From: Diaminobutyricibacter sp049994905
GTDB taxonomy: Bacteria > Actinomycetota > Actinomycetes > Actinomycetales > Microbacteriaceae
Reading direction: 5' to 3'
DNA: 64,000 nt
Assembly: GCF_049994905.1 (NCBI RefSeq)
Contig: NZ_CP188258.1
Span: 558,001-622,000 of the forward strand
The notes under the pieces are model-generated. The model was not told the origin of the DNA and did not search any database. It saw only the letters and a list, made by a program, of their open reading frames with translations. Made by a program: the position numbers and the translations under genes. Below, one piece after another: positions 43,228 through 51,529 of this stretch; position 1 is the first letter of the stretch, and the number at the start of each line of letters is the position of its first letter.

Positions 43228-44703
43228 TCAGCGGAACGCCACGACGCCGGACGTGGTGCCGAGGTACAGAAAGCCGTCCGCGACTGCCGGGGTCGCGAAA
43301 TTCGGAACGGACGAACCCACACTGATCGTCTGCAGGAGCGCGCCGGTCTGCGCGTTGTACGCGCTGAGGGTTCCGTCGGGGTACTGCGCCGCCCAGAGTG
43401 TGCTGCCGACGAGGGTGGGGGAGCCATCGGCCCCGCTCATCAGCGGACCCACCGCACCTGTCGCAAGGTCGACCGGCTGGATGCCGCCGCCGCGGCAGGG
43501 CACGAAGATCCGCCCGGTGGCCGCATCGTAGGCCGGTCCTCCGTCCGGATCGCTCCCGCAGATCCCGTGGATGGCCGCGGTCTGGGCGAGGGTCGACTGC
43601 GAGAGCACATAGCCGACATCCGTCTTGCCGACCGAGAACAACCTGCCATCGGGCAGCAGCACCGGATTGCCCGTTCCGAGGTCTTCGTCACCGCCTGCCG
43701 TCTGGTCTTTGAACGCAGCGAGGGGCTGGAGCGTGGGCGAGAGTTTCACCACGCTCTCGGTGAATCTGAGCGGGTCGGGACCGCCGGCAGGCGGATCGGG
43801 GTTCGCGTTCCCCGTGCCGACGTAGAGGTCGCCGTTCGCATCGATGGCCGGCGCGCCGCCGCCCATCCAGATCGCTCCTCCCTGGCCATCCGGAGCCGCC
43901 TCGAACGAGACCGGGTCGGGCGGACCCGACTCCTCGACGCCGACCACCCACCCGTGGTATTCGCCGCAGTCGCCGAAGTTTCCGCCGAAGCCGATGTAGA
44001 CGCGCCCGTTGGCGAGCGCCAGCGATGCGCGCTGCAACAGGTTGACCGGACTCTCACCCGGTGGCAGGGACGGATCGACCGCCTCGGAGAGAACCACTTT
44101 TCCGGTTGGGATGCTGAAGCCTTCGAGCTGATGGTGCACGGCGCCCCCGCCGGTGCTGACCTCGCCGACCACGAACACCGTTCCGGTCGCTGCGTCGATG
44201 ACCGGTGTGCTGGTGATTCCGAGCGGATCGATGTTCCCGCATCCCGCGATCGCGTCGACGTTCGTCAGCGGCGTGCCGAGCGACGCAGACCAGGCGAGTT
44301 GCCCCGTGGCCGGGTTGAGAGCCACGACCTGGTCGGTCTCCGTCGCGGCGATCAGCAGTCCGTCGGCGACGACGGGCTGGCCGTAGACGGCACCGCCGAG
44401 GTTCGCCGTCCATGCACGTGTTGCCGGGGCGTGGGGGAGACTCGCCGCGAGCGCCCCGGTCCTGGCGGAGTCGGCATGGTAGCCGAGCCACGCGTTCACC
44501 CCGGGGATCGTGAGGGTGACAGGCGGGCGGATGTCCGTCGCACCGGGCGTCGGCCTCGCCGCCGGCGGGTGGCTGGCCGACGTGTGCGCCGCGTGAGGTG
44601 CTGCGGGAGTGCATCCAGCCAGCCCGAGCGCGGCCAGCAATGCCGCGAGGGTTCCGAGCGCGCGCCAGCCCCGGAGTCCGACGGCGTGCGGCCCGCTGGT
44701 CAT
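43228..44703 (-). CDS. lipoprotein with PQQ-like beta-propeller
   Basis: A 491-aa protein with a lipoprotein signal (LAALLAALGLAGC, lipobox LAGC, Cys about residue 28). Several propeller blades carry the A-x-D/N-x-x-T-G-x-x-x-W type repeats (VVALNPATGQLAWSASLG, then IDAATGTVFVVGEV and YDAATGRIFVPCRGGGI). It should be anchored outside the membrane. Propellers of this BamB/PQQ-like type bind partners or act as quinoprotein dehydrogenases; catalytic residues cannot be judged. Four or more Cys suggest disulfides. Confidence 0.8.
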   Translation of the reverse strand: MTSGPHAVGLRGWRALGTLAALLAALGLAGCTPAAPHAAHTSASHPPAARPTPGATDIRPPVTLTIPGVNAWLGYHADSARTGALAASLPHAPATRAWTANLGGAVYGQPVVADGLLIAATETDQVVALNPATGQLAWSASLGTPLTNVDAIAGCGNIDPLGITSTPVIDAATGTVFVVGEVSTGGGAVHHQLEGFSIPTGKVVLSEAVDPSLPPGESPVNLLQRASLALANGRVYIGFGGNFGDCGEYHGWVVGVEESGPPDPVSFEAAPDGQGGAIWMGGGAPAIDANGDLYVGTGNANPDPPAGGPDPLRFTESVVKLSPTLQPLAAFKDQTAGGDEDLGTGNPVLLPDGRLFSVGKTDVGYVLSQSTLAQTAAIHGICGSDPDGGPAYDAATGRIFVPCRGGGIQPVDLATGAVGPLMSGADGSPTLVGSTLWAAQYPDGTLSAYNAQTGALLQTISVGSSVPNFATPAVADGFLYLGTTSGVVAFR

Positions 44704-44725
44704 GGCGTCAGCGTAAGCCTTCGCG

Positions 44726-44830
44726 GCCCGTCGCGCCCGTCGAGCACAGGGAAAGACATGGCATTCCCGCGAAATGACGTGCTTTTTCGTGTGCTCGACG
44801 TGCGCGACGGGCTCGACGGGCGCGACGGGC
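44726..44830. repeat. 20-bp inverted repeat between divergent genes
   Basis: GCCCGTCGCGCCCGTCGAGC at 44726-44745 pairs perfectly with its reverse complement at 44811-44830 across 65 bases. The arms are themselves built from CGACGGGC-type units that continue to about 44840. It can fold into a long cruciform or hairpin in the promoter region between the propeller lipoprotein and the GIY-YIG gene. Confidence 0.8.
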
Positions 44831-44872
44831 GGGCGGGCGCGCAGCGTCGGACGTCGCGGGTACTGTTCCGGC

Positions 44873-45451
44873 ATGGGCGCAGAACAGGCAGAGGGCGGAT
44901 GCTCGATCATGCTGGGCGACGGACGCCCCTGCCCCGAACAGGTCGAGCCCGGCTCGCCCCTCAGCCTCTGCAGCAATCACCTGCTCGACGCATACGACTG
45001 GGTCTCCCGCGATGTGGGCGTCACCGACCTTCTGCCATCGCCGTGCCTTGCCTGCGGTCGCCGGGTGGGCATCCGCTACCCGTCGGGCTGGATCTGTGCC
45101 GCGTGCGAGTGGCGCGTCGGCGACCTGCCCGACCAGGGGATCGTCGAGGTGCGCGTCGACGTCGTCTACTACCTGCGGTTCGACGACCGCATCAAGATCG
45201 GCACGTCGAACAATCCGCGCCAGCGGATCGCGGCGCTCCCTCATCACGAGGTGCTGGCGTTCGAGCTCGGGGGGCGGATGCTCGAACAGCGTCGCCATGC
45301 GCAGTTCGCCGACCTGCGCATCCCACGCACGGAATGGTTCGAGACCGGTCCTGCGCTGAGCGAGCACGTGGCGCAGCTGCAGGCCGGCGTCGAAGATCCG
45401 TGGGCGCAGTACGCGTCGTGGCGCAGCAGGCGGATCGCCCTCAGCGGCTAG
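44873..45451 (+). CDS. GIY-YIG/T5orf172-like nuclease-domain protein with zinc motifs
   Basis: A 192-aa protein. The N-terminal part carries Cys pairs (CLACGRRVG, CAACEWRVG) of a zinc ribbon. Residues about 98-165 match the MUG113/T5orf172 branch of GIY-YIG nucleases: VVYYLRFDDRIKIGTSNNPR, then RIAALPHHEVLAFEL and LEQRRHAQFADLRI with the Glu that binds metal. Such proteins occur in phages and in many actinobacterial genomes without a known role. ATG 44873 is used; no strong ribosome site. Confidence 0.78.
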   Translation: MGAEQAEGGCSIMLGDGRPCPEQVEPGSPLSLCSNHLLDAYDWVSRDVGVTDLLPSPCLACGRRVGIRYPSGWICAACEWRVGDLPDQGIVEVRVDVVYYLRFDDRIKIGTSNNPRQRIAALPHHEVLAFELGGRMLEQRRHAQFADLRIPRTEWFETGPALSEHVAQLQAGVEDPWAQYASWRSRRIALSG

Positions 45452-45481
45452 TGGGTGGCACGCAGGCGTAAGAATAGAGGC

Positions 45482-45916
45482 ATGACGCCCCCGCGGAACC
45501 CCGCCAACGACGCAGCCTTTCCGAAGAACGATCGCGGAAGCGGCTCGCTCAACGACTTCAAGTTCGACTTCGTGCCACGATCGGCCAAGTTGCGCATCCA
45601 GCTCGCCGGCAGCGATCCCTACCAGGACGAACTGCGCACCGTGCTCGACGAGAACGGCAGCGACGTGCACACGGCGGGCGGCCAGCGCACCATCGAGGAG
45701 GAACGCACGGATGCCCCGATGGAACTGCGCCTCTTCACCGGGCGGCGTGTCAGCGGAGTGGTCGGAACCGTTCCGCGCGGGCTGGAGCCCGCGATCGCCG
45801 AAGCGCTCGGCCGTCTGGAACGCGCGAACAAGCCGTTGCGCATCCCTGCCGAGATCGTCACGACGCGACGCGGTCTGCGGGTCGACCTGCTGATCGGCCA
45901 GACGCGGGACCTGTGA
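45482..45916 (+). CDS. unknown conserved-looking small protein
   Basis: A 144-aa soluble protein (FKFDFVPRSAKLRIQLAGSD, then RVSGVVGTVPRGLEPAIAEA) with alternating beta and helix pattern and no membrane segment. The family is not recognised. It lies 13 bp before the mug-type glycosylase gene on the same strand and may be co-transcribed. An alternative GTG at 45455 would add nine residues. Confidence 0.65.
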   Translation: MTPPRNPANDAAFPKNDRGSGSLNDFKFDFVPRSAKLRIQLAGSDPYQDELRTVLDENGSDVHTAGGQRTIEEERTDAPMELRLFTGRRVSGVVGTVPRGLEPAIAEALGRLERANKPLRIPAEIVTTRRGLRVDLLIGQTRDL

Positions 45917-45929
45917 TTCCGGTGACCGG

Positions 45930-46511
45930 GTGACGATCTCGCGGGCTGAGCTGCTCACCTTCCGCGGCGGGACCCTCCCCGACCTGGTCGGGCCGAACAC
46001 GAGGCTCCTCTTCGTCGGGATCAATCCCGGCCTGCTCACTGTCGCCGTGCAGGCCCATTTCGCAAAGCGCGGCAACCGGTTCTATCCGGCCCTGTACCGC
46101 GCGGGAATCACCGACCGCGTGATTGATGCTGCCGACGGTTTCCGCCCCGAAGATCGCGCTTACCTGCTGGAGCGCGGCCTCGGCATCACGAGTATCGTGC
46201 CGTCTGCGACCGCGCGGGCCGACGAACTCACTCGAGACGAACTCATCGCGGGGGGCAGCGCGCTCCGGGAGCGGGTGGAGCGCATCCGGCCCGCCGTCGT
46301 GGCCGTGCTCGGCATCACCGCGTACCGCGTCGCTTTCGACCGACCGGATGCGCGGGTGGGCAGGCAGGACGAGACCTGGGGTGACGCTCAGGTCTGGGTG
46401 GCACCGAATCCGAGCGGCCTGAACGCACACGAATCGCTCGCGAGCCTCGCCCAGGCCTACCGGGCCATCGCATCCGCCGCCGGTCTTGATCTGTATCCGG
46501 AACCGGCGTGA
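45930..46511 (+). CDS. mug: mismatch-specific (G:T/U) DNA glycosylase
   Basis: A 193-aa uracil-DNA-glycosylase superfamily member of the MUG/TDG branch. Motif 1 is GINPGLLTVAVQAHFAKRGN, with Asn as the catalytic water-activating residue. Motif 2 is APNPSGLNAH. It removes uracil, thymine or etheno-cytosine opposite G in base excision repair. GTG 45930 starts the family-typical short N-terminus. Confidence 0.88.
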   Translation: MTISRAELLTFRGGTLPDLVGPNTRLLFVGINPGLLTVAVQAHFAKRGNRFYPALYRAGITDRVIDAADGFRPEDRAYLLERGLGITSIVPSATARADELTRDELIAGGSALRERVERIRPAVVAVLGITAYRVAFDRPDARVGRQDETWGDAQVWVAPNPSGLNAHESLASLAQAYRAIASAAGLDLYPEPA

Positions 46512-46520
46512 CCGTCTCGC

Positions 46521-46562
46521 CGCCTGACGACCCGACCGCCTGACGAGCCGACCGCCTGACGA
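46521..46562. repeat. short tandem repeat, 16-bp unit, about 2.7 copies
   Basis: CGCCTGACGA[C/G]CCGAC repeated at 46521-46536 and 46537-46552, with a partial third copy, filling the gap between two converging genes. Probably a slippage product. Confidence 0.7.
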
Positions 46563-46907
46563 CTACGAGCTGTACTGCAGGTCGCCGATCGCCGGAAAGT
46601 ACGGTTCATCGGCGGCGTTGAGGCCCGCCTGTACGAACGTCGCTCCGATGTTGGCGAGCAGGAACATCAGGACGAACGGCGCGGCCGTGCTCCTGCCGGT
46701 GATCCGTGAGATGCCGGCCGAGAACTTCCAGAGCCACCAGATGTTGACGATCGGCACGATGTAGAGCCACGTCGTCGGCACGTCCGCATCCCTGGACTTC
46801 AGTTCGCCACGGGTCCTGGCGAGCCAGACGATCCAGTAGATGCCCAGGGTAAGGAAGGGTAGAAAGAAAACGGCCGCGGGGGAACGACGCTTCACGGAAC
46901 TCCTCAT
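46563..46907 (-). CDS. DUF4234 membrane protein
   Basis: A 114-aa protein with three hydrophobic helices: AAVFFLPFLTLGIYWIVWLA, then WLYIVPIVNIWWLWKFSAGI and APFVLMFLLANIGATFVQ. This is the pattern of small DUF4234 membrane proteins, whose function is unknown. The start ATG 46907 follows TGAGGAGTT. Confidence 0.8.
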   Translation of the reverse strand: MRSSVKRRSPAAVFFLPFLTLGIYWIVWLARTRGELKSRDADVPTTWLYIVPIVNIWWLWKFSAGISRITGRSTAAPFVLMFLLANIGATFVQAGLNAADEPYFPAIGDLQYSS

Positions 46908-47038
46908 CGAGTCGGGTATCGCGCAATGATATCGATCTGAGAGAAGTCGCAGAAAGCCCGTATACAGGGCACATCCGGGGCGTTCTGGCGGCCGCTCGAA
47001 TTCCGGTCCGGGCGGGCGGCTGTTAGCCTCGATGGGGT

Positions 47039-47728
47039 ATGCAGACCCGACACCGTACCCGATCGCACGGCCGCCGCTCGGCGCGCCGCCCGATCGTGGT
47101 GTCGAAAGCGATCGTCAGGCGGGCCGTCCACCACCGCATCGGAGTGGGTGTGACCGCCCTTGCGCTCGTGGCCGGTTTGTCGATCGCGCCGACCGGGCCT
47201 GCCCAGGCGGCGACCCTCCCGTCGACGTCGCACGGTCCCGTTCAGGTGTACTACGTGGACGCCCATGTCGCGGCGCCCCCCGTGAAACGAGACGACAGCA
47301 GTGCCACCGACGGCGTTCAGACACTGACCACCAACGCGACGAACGCCGACTGGGCGAAACTCGTGATGATGTTCGGCGGCTGGCCGCAGAGCGACAACAA
47401 CGTGACCGTGATGCTCAGGTGGATGCGCCAGGAGAACGGCCCGCCCGACTGGTGGAACCGCAACAACCCATTGAACAACGGGTACGGTTCGGGCGGCGGC
47501 GCGGGTCTCGGAAGCTATCCGGACCTCGTGACGGCGGCGAAGTATGCGGCGCAGAACCTGCAGCGCGGATACCCGGACATCGTCGCGGGCTTCGCCGCGA
47601 GCGCGTCACCCGACGTGACCGCAGCCGCGATCTGGGCGTCGCCGTGGTCTTCGAGCCACTACGCCAACGGCGCCCACTGGAGCACGAGCCCTGTCGACGT
47701 CGTGCAGGCTCCCGCCTCCGCCTGGTAG
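47039..47728 (+). CDS. secreted protein, possible muramidase-like domain
   Basis: A 229-aa protein with an unusually long basic N-region and a signal peptide (VGVTALALVAGLSIAPTGPA, cleavage near AQAAT). The exported domain (about residues 90-229) has MLRWMRQENGPPDWWNRNNP and SYPDLVTAAKYAAQNLQRGY, a Glu followed by WNRNNPLN and a regular helical pattern reminiscent of lysozyme-like or glucosaminidase-like wall hydrolases. The enzyme class is a guess; secretion is well supported. Confidence 0.7.
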   Translation: MQTRHRTRSHGRRSARRPIVVSKAIVRRAVHHRIGVGVTALALVAGLSIAPTGPAQAATLPSTSHGPVQVYYVDAHVAAPPVKRDDSSATDGVQTLTTNATNADWAKLVMMFGGWPQSDNNVTVMLRWMRQENGPPDWWNRNNPLNNGYGSGGGAGLGSYPDLVTAAKYAAQNLQRGYPDIVAGFAASASPDVTAAAIWASPWSSSHYANGAHWSTSPVDVVQAPASAW

Positions 47729-47830
47729 CCGCGCCCGAGGCGGGCGCCGGTGCGCCAGCCGCCCCGGGCCTGCCGGCCGCCCCGGCCTGTCCGCCCCCGG
47801 CCTGTCCGCCCCCCGGGGCCTGGCTGCCTG

Positions 47831-47882
47831 TGCGCGTGCCCGCCAGGTCGAGGCGTGCCCGCCAGGTCGAGCTGGCGGGCAC
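47831..47882. repeat. dispersed intergenic repeat, copy C, with strong hairpin
   Basis: Contains two CGTGCCCGCCAGGTCGAG units and then the reverse complement. The arms GTGCCCGCCAG (47855-47865) and CTGGCGGGCAC (47872-47882) pair perfectly around a 6-base loop. Related in sequence to copies A and B on the other strand. It lies between two converging genes, a good place for a bidirectional terminator, though no U-tract follows. Confidence 0.65.
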
Positions 47883-47917
47883 GTTCCGAACGGGCGGGTG
47901 CACGCCGCCGGGCTGAG

Positions 47918-48718
47918 CTAGACCCGCTCGGCCTCGAGTGTCGCGCTCGACGCGCGAAGCGTGCGACGCTCGACCACGCTCAGGAAGATGACGAGCGCGA
48001 CGATGGCCGTCAGGAAGATCGCACTGGTTACGACCGTTCCGAGTCCGAGCCCGCCGTCGGCCTTCGGCTGCGACAGCAGGTCGCCGAGGGATGCGCCGAG
48101 CGGCCTGGTCAGCACATACGCGATCCAGAATGCCGCGATCGCATTGAGCTTGAAGGCGTGGTGGGCGAGCGCGACCAGTGCTATCGCCGCGGCGAACACG
48201 CCGACCGAGGCCAGGTATCCGAGGTTCAACTGCTCCGCGAGCAGGTCGCCTGCAGCGGTTCCGAGAGCGAACGTGAACAGGATGGCCAGCCAGTAGAAGC
48301 CCTCGCGGGTGGTCGAGTCGATCTGGTGGATGGAAAGGGTGCGCTCGCGTGCATACCAGACGATGAACGTCGCAGCGAGGGCGATCGCGAAGACCACGGT
48401 CGTCACGACGAGGCTGATCCCCAGGTTGTCCGTGAGGTTGTCGGTGATCAGGGTTCCGAAGATGCTGATCAGGACGACGGCGATCCAGTACAGCGCCGGC
48501 GTGTACGCCCGCGACCTGAACTGGAACACCAGTGCGACGACGAGCAGTGCACCCATCACGATGGTCGTGTTGGTCAGTCCGAGGTTGAGGGTGGTGCTCA
48601 GGAAGTCGGCTGCGGTCTCGCCGACTGTTGTTGCGAGGACTTTGATGACCCAGAAGGCCCAGGTCGGGTCCGGGACCTTGTTGAAGGTGACGCGGTTGTG
48701 CAGGCGGGTGGAACTCAT
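47918..48718 (-). CDS. DUF347-repeat membrane protein (COG4705)
   Basis: A 266-aa membrane protein built from four copies of the DUF347 unit, each two helices with a conserved G-x4-D motif: GETAADF, GTLITDN, GTAAGDL and GASLGDL. It is a paralogue of the protein at 55186, sharing for example FTFALGTAAGDL. ATG 48718 (MSSTRL) is preferred to an upstream ATG at 48745. The function of the family is unknown; the repeated acidic residues inside helices suggest ion or metal transport (inference). Confidence 0.85.
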   Translation of the reverse strand: MSSTRLHNRVTFNKVPDPTWAFWVIKVLATTVGETAADFLSTTLNLGLTNTTIVMGALLVVALVFQFRSRAYTPALYWIAVVLISIFGTLITDNLTDNLGISLVVTTVVFAIALAATFIVWYARERTLSIHQIDSTTREGFYWLAILFTFALGTAAGDLLAEQLNLGYLASVGVFAAAIALVALAHHAFKLNAIAAFWIAYVLTRPLGASLGDLLSQPKADGGLGLGTVVTSAIFLTAIVALVIFLSVVERRTLRASSATLEAERV

Positions 48719-48812
48719 CGGCGGTTTCCTGTCGGTGGGGCGCATCCGTGGTGCGACGTGATTCGAACTTCCGAACGTACGGAAGCGTCGACAAGAACCG
48801 ACTAAGAATGCG

Positions 48813-49364
48813 CTAGCGGGATGTATCGGGGGAATCGGCGGACGGCGTCCCGCCCTCGAGCATCCGTGCGTGCATTTCCTTCGTCAGCGTGTGGATCGCG
48901 CGGGTGAGTTCGGTGTTCTCCTCGAGCAGCGTCTGCTGCGCGATGTAGTCGTGGTTGGCCTTCGTCTGCTGGAAGCCTGACTGGCGGTTCTGCCCGATCA
49001 TGACGAACGTCGAGAGGAAGATCGCCTCGAGCGACACGATCAGCGTCAGCGTCGGCCACGGACTCTTCTCGAACACGAGCATCCACACGGCGAAAAGCAC
49101 GATGTGCAGGTAGACGAACATCATCGAGCCGGCGAACGCCGTGATCGCGTCGGCGATCCGCAGCTGAATGCTCGAGGCGCGACGCTGGGCCTCGGCGAGT
49201 ACCGCAGGGTGCAGATTCTCGTGCGGGATGTTGGCGAGCAGGCGGCTGGGCCTCAGGTACGGGCGCCGGTGCTCCGGGACGTGTGAAGTGGCGGTGGCGG
49301 GGCCGCTCGTGTTCTGGGGGGTCGGTGATCCGGATGTTCCGGACGGGGAAGACGGCTGCGACAT
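48813..49364 (-). CDS. DUF1003 membrane protein
   Basis: A 183-aa protein with a Ser/Thr/Pro-rich N-terminus and two helices in the DUF1003 pattern (ITAFAGSMMFVYLHIVLFAV, then PTLTLIVSLEAIFLSTFVMI, followed by GQNRQ). A helical tail (about residues 130-170) could form a coiled coil. Function unknown. Confidence 0.85.
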   Translation of the reverse strand: MSQPSSPSGTSGSPTPQNTSGPATATSHVPEHRRPYLRPSRLLANIPHENLHPAVLAEAQRRASSIQLRIADAITAFAGSMMFVYLHIVLFAVWMLVFEKSPWPTLTLIVSLEAIFLSTFVMIGQNRQSGFQQTKANHDYIAQQTLLEENTELTRAIHTLTKEMHARMLEGGTPSADSPDTSR

Positions 49365-49562
49365 CGCTCTGCTCCAGGCTCACGGCGGGTCCGTCCCGCC
49401 AGTGAGGTGAGCGTACTGCGAAGGCTTGACGTTGGCTGGGAACGAGGCTGGTCGACGCGCCCCTTGAAGGGTGTTTTTCTGAAATGCGCTCCCACAGGTA
49501 GGGTTCCTTCACGGTCTCGATTCGCGACCGGACGAGCATCCGGATCCCGAGGTCGAATCGTG

Positions 49563-50588
49563 ATGAGTCGCTGGCCCTCGACCGGATCGGCGGGAACTCC
49601 GATGGCCGATGACCGTGCCGGCCGTCAACGCGGCGGATGGTGGTGGGCGGCAGGCGTCATCGTCGCGGTCGCGATGGTGCTGGGTTTCGCGGACATCCTG
49701 GGGGTCGCCCGTGTGCCGATCATCGCGGGGGTTCTCGGTCCGAGGAATGCGCTGACGATCGCGGCCGGCGTCGGCGCGCTGGTCGCGCTCGCCGTGAGCC
49801 TCATCCGACCGGTCCGGTTCGTTGCGCTTCCGCTCGCCGTCGCGCTGGCGGTGACGACGGCGATCAGTGCGCCGATCGTGCTCGCCCGCGGAGTGGCGAA
49901 CACGCAACCCGCGCTCAGCGGCCAGGGGCAGCTGCGCATCCTGTCGTGGAACACCAACGGCGACCTCGTCGCGCCGCAGACCATCGCGGCCGAAGCGACC
50001 TCGCTGCGCGCCAACGTGATCGTGCTGCCGGCCATCGATGAGCGGGAGAAGTCGGCGGTCGTCGATGCGTTCGCGAGCCGGCACCTCGCCATGGTCGCGA
50101 GCTCGGTTCCTGGTGACGAGGTTCTGGTGCTGACGGATGCGTCGCTCGGTCGGCGGGACACCACGGGCGCCGGCGAGCCGGTCGGTTCTCAGACGCTCGT
50201 GCTGCATCCGGACGACAAGGGCCAGCCCGCACTGGTCGCTCTGCACGCCGACCAGCCGACGCTGCGCGGCAACGCAGCCTGGCGTGACGAGCTGGCATGG
50301 GTTGCAGACGAGTGCAGCCGGGGCGACGCGATCGTCGCGGGCGACTTCAATGCGACGCTCGATGAGCTGGGCGACGGCGGCCTCGGGGCGTGCCGGGATG
50401 CGGCGGCAGTCGTCCACGCCGGGAGCGTCGGAAGCTGGCCCACCGCCGTGCCGACCTGGCTTGCGATGCCGCTGGACCACATCCTCGTCACACCGGACTG
50501 GCAGGTCGACAGCTTCACGGTGCTGACCGACGCGGATGGCTCGGGTGCGCGGCACCGGCCCGTGTTCGCTGTGCTCTCGCGCCGCTGA
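49563..50588 (+). CDS. membrane-bound endonuclease/exonuclease/phosphatase-family protein
   Basis: A 341-aa protein: three membrane helices in the N-terminal 110 residues, then an EEP domain facing outside. Visible parts of the active site: LRILSWNTNGDL (Asn), IVAGDFNATLDE (Asp-x-Asn) and the end GSGARHRPVFAVL (His). The usual catalytic Glu position reads VIVLPAID, so the Glu is not obvious. Actinobacterial proteins of this layout are common and uncharacterised. Start ATG 49563 or ATG 49602. Confidence 0.78.
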   Translation: MSRWPSTGSAGTPMADDRAGRQRGGWWWAAGVIVAVAMVLGFADILGVARVPIIAGVLGPRNALTIAAGVGALVALAVSLIRPVRFVALPLAVALAVTTAISAPIVLARGVANTQPALSGQGQLRILSWNTNGDLVAPQTIAAEATSLRANVIVLPAIDEREKSAVVDAFASRHLAMVASSVPGDEVLVLTDASLGRRDTTGAGEPVGSQTLVLHPDDKGQPALVALHADQPTLRGNAAWRDELAWVADECSRGDAIVAGDFNATLDELGDGGLGACRDAAAVVHAGSVGSWPTAVPTWLAMPLDHILVTPDWQVDSFTVLTDADGSGARHRPVFAVLSRR

Positions 50589-50772
50589 GCAACGCCTGGC
50601 GGATGCACGCCGGGGCTGTAAGTCAATCCCTGCCGCGAAAACCGCTGGTGGCTTAGCGTCGTTTCTGTCGCAGTGCGCACCCAAAGCGTCACTGCGCGAG
50701 TCCCGGCCTTCCCGCACCGGCACCCCTCAGGCGTCGGGAAGGTCGGGGCGTTCACGAAGTGCGAACCGGTCG

Positions 50773-51507
50773 TCAGCGGCGGTCGGCGTCCGTGGCAGAC
50801 TCGACATCTGCAGCCGCCGCAGCATCCGCCGCCCCGTTCGCGCCAGCGCCGCCCCGCGCGCGGCGCCTTTTCCGCGACGCCAGCAGCCGGATCAGCAACG
50901 GCACGATCGAGATCACCACGATGCCGATCAGGATGTAGTCGAGGTATTTCGACACGAAGTCGGCGACGCCGGGGATGTGGCCGAGCCAGTACCCGAGCAG
51001 CACGACCACGATCGTCCAGACGACTGCACCGATCACGTTGAACAGGGTGAAGATGCCCCGGCGCATGTGACCGACGCCGGCCGCGACCGGTGCAATGGTG
51101 CGCACGACCGCCACGAACCGCGCGATCGAAACGGCCGCCGGTCCGAAGCGGTCGAAGAAGTGCTGGGTTCGCAGGACGCTCGCCCTGCTGAACAGTCCGG
51201 CTTCCCGGCGTTCGAAGACCGCCGGCCCGGTGCGCCGCCCGATCGTGTAGCCGACCTGGTCGCCGATGATGGCGGCGACGGCGATCGCAGGGATGGTCAC
51301 CCAGAGCGGCTGCGTGATGTGTCCGGTGAACGTGAGAACGCCGGTGAAGAAGAGGAGCGTGTCGCCGGGCAGGAAGAAGCCGATCAGCAGTGCGGTCTCA
51401 GCGAAGACGATTGCGCAGATGATGAGGAGCGCCCAGCCGCCCGACGCGTCGATCAGGGATTGCGGGTCGAGCAGGCCGGCGTGGAGTGCGTGGAGCATGG
51501 GTTCCAT
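50773..51507 (-). CDS. DedA-family (VTT-domain) membrane protein
   Basis: A 244-aa polytopic protein with the DedA hallmarks ETALLIGFFLPGDTLLFFTG, GDQVGYTIGRRTGPAVF, and the RFGPAAVSIARFVAVVRTIA segment with its conserved Arg residues. DedA proteins act as lipid-carrier flippases (undecaprenyl phosphate type) or help membrane homeostasis (family knowledge). The Ala-rich C-terminal tail is not conserved. Confidence 0.9.
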   Translation of the reverse strand: MEPMLHALHAGLLDPQSLIDASGGWALLIICAIVFAETALLIGFFLPGDTLLFFTGVLTFTGHITQPLWVTIPAIAVAAIIGDQVGYTIGRRTGPAVFERREAGLFSRASVLRTQHFFDRFGPAAVSIARFVAVVRTIAPVAAGVGHMRRGIFTLFNVIGAVVWTIVVVLLGYWLGHIPGVADFVSKYLDYILIGIVVISIVPLLIRLLASRKRRRARGGAGANGAADAAAAADVESATDADRR

Positions 51508-51529
51508 TCGATCGGGGAGCAGGAGCAGT

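Noticed and set aside
46521..46562. CRISPR-like tandem repeat
   Set aside because: Units are contiguous without spacers and only 16 bp long; simple slippage repeat.
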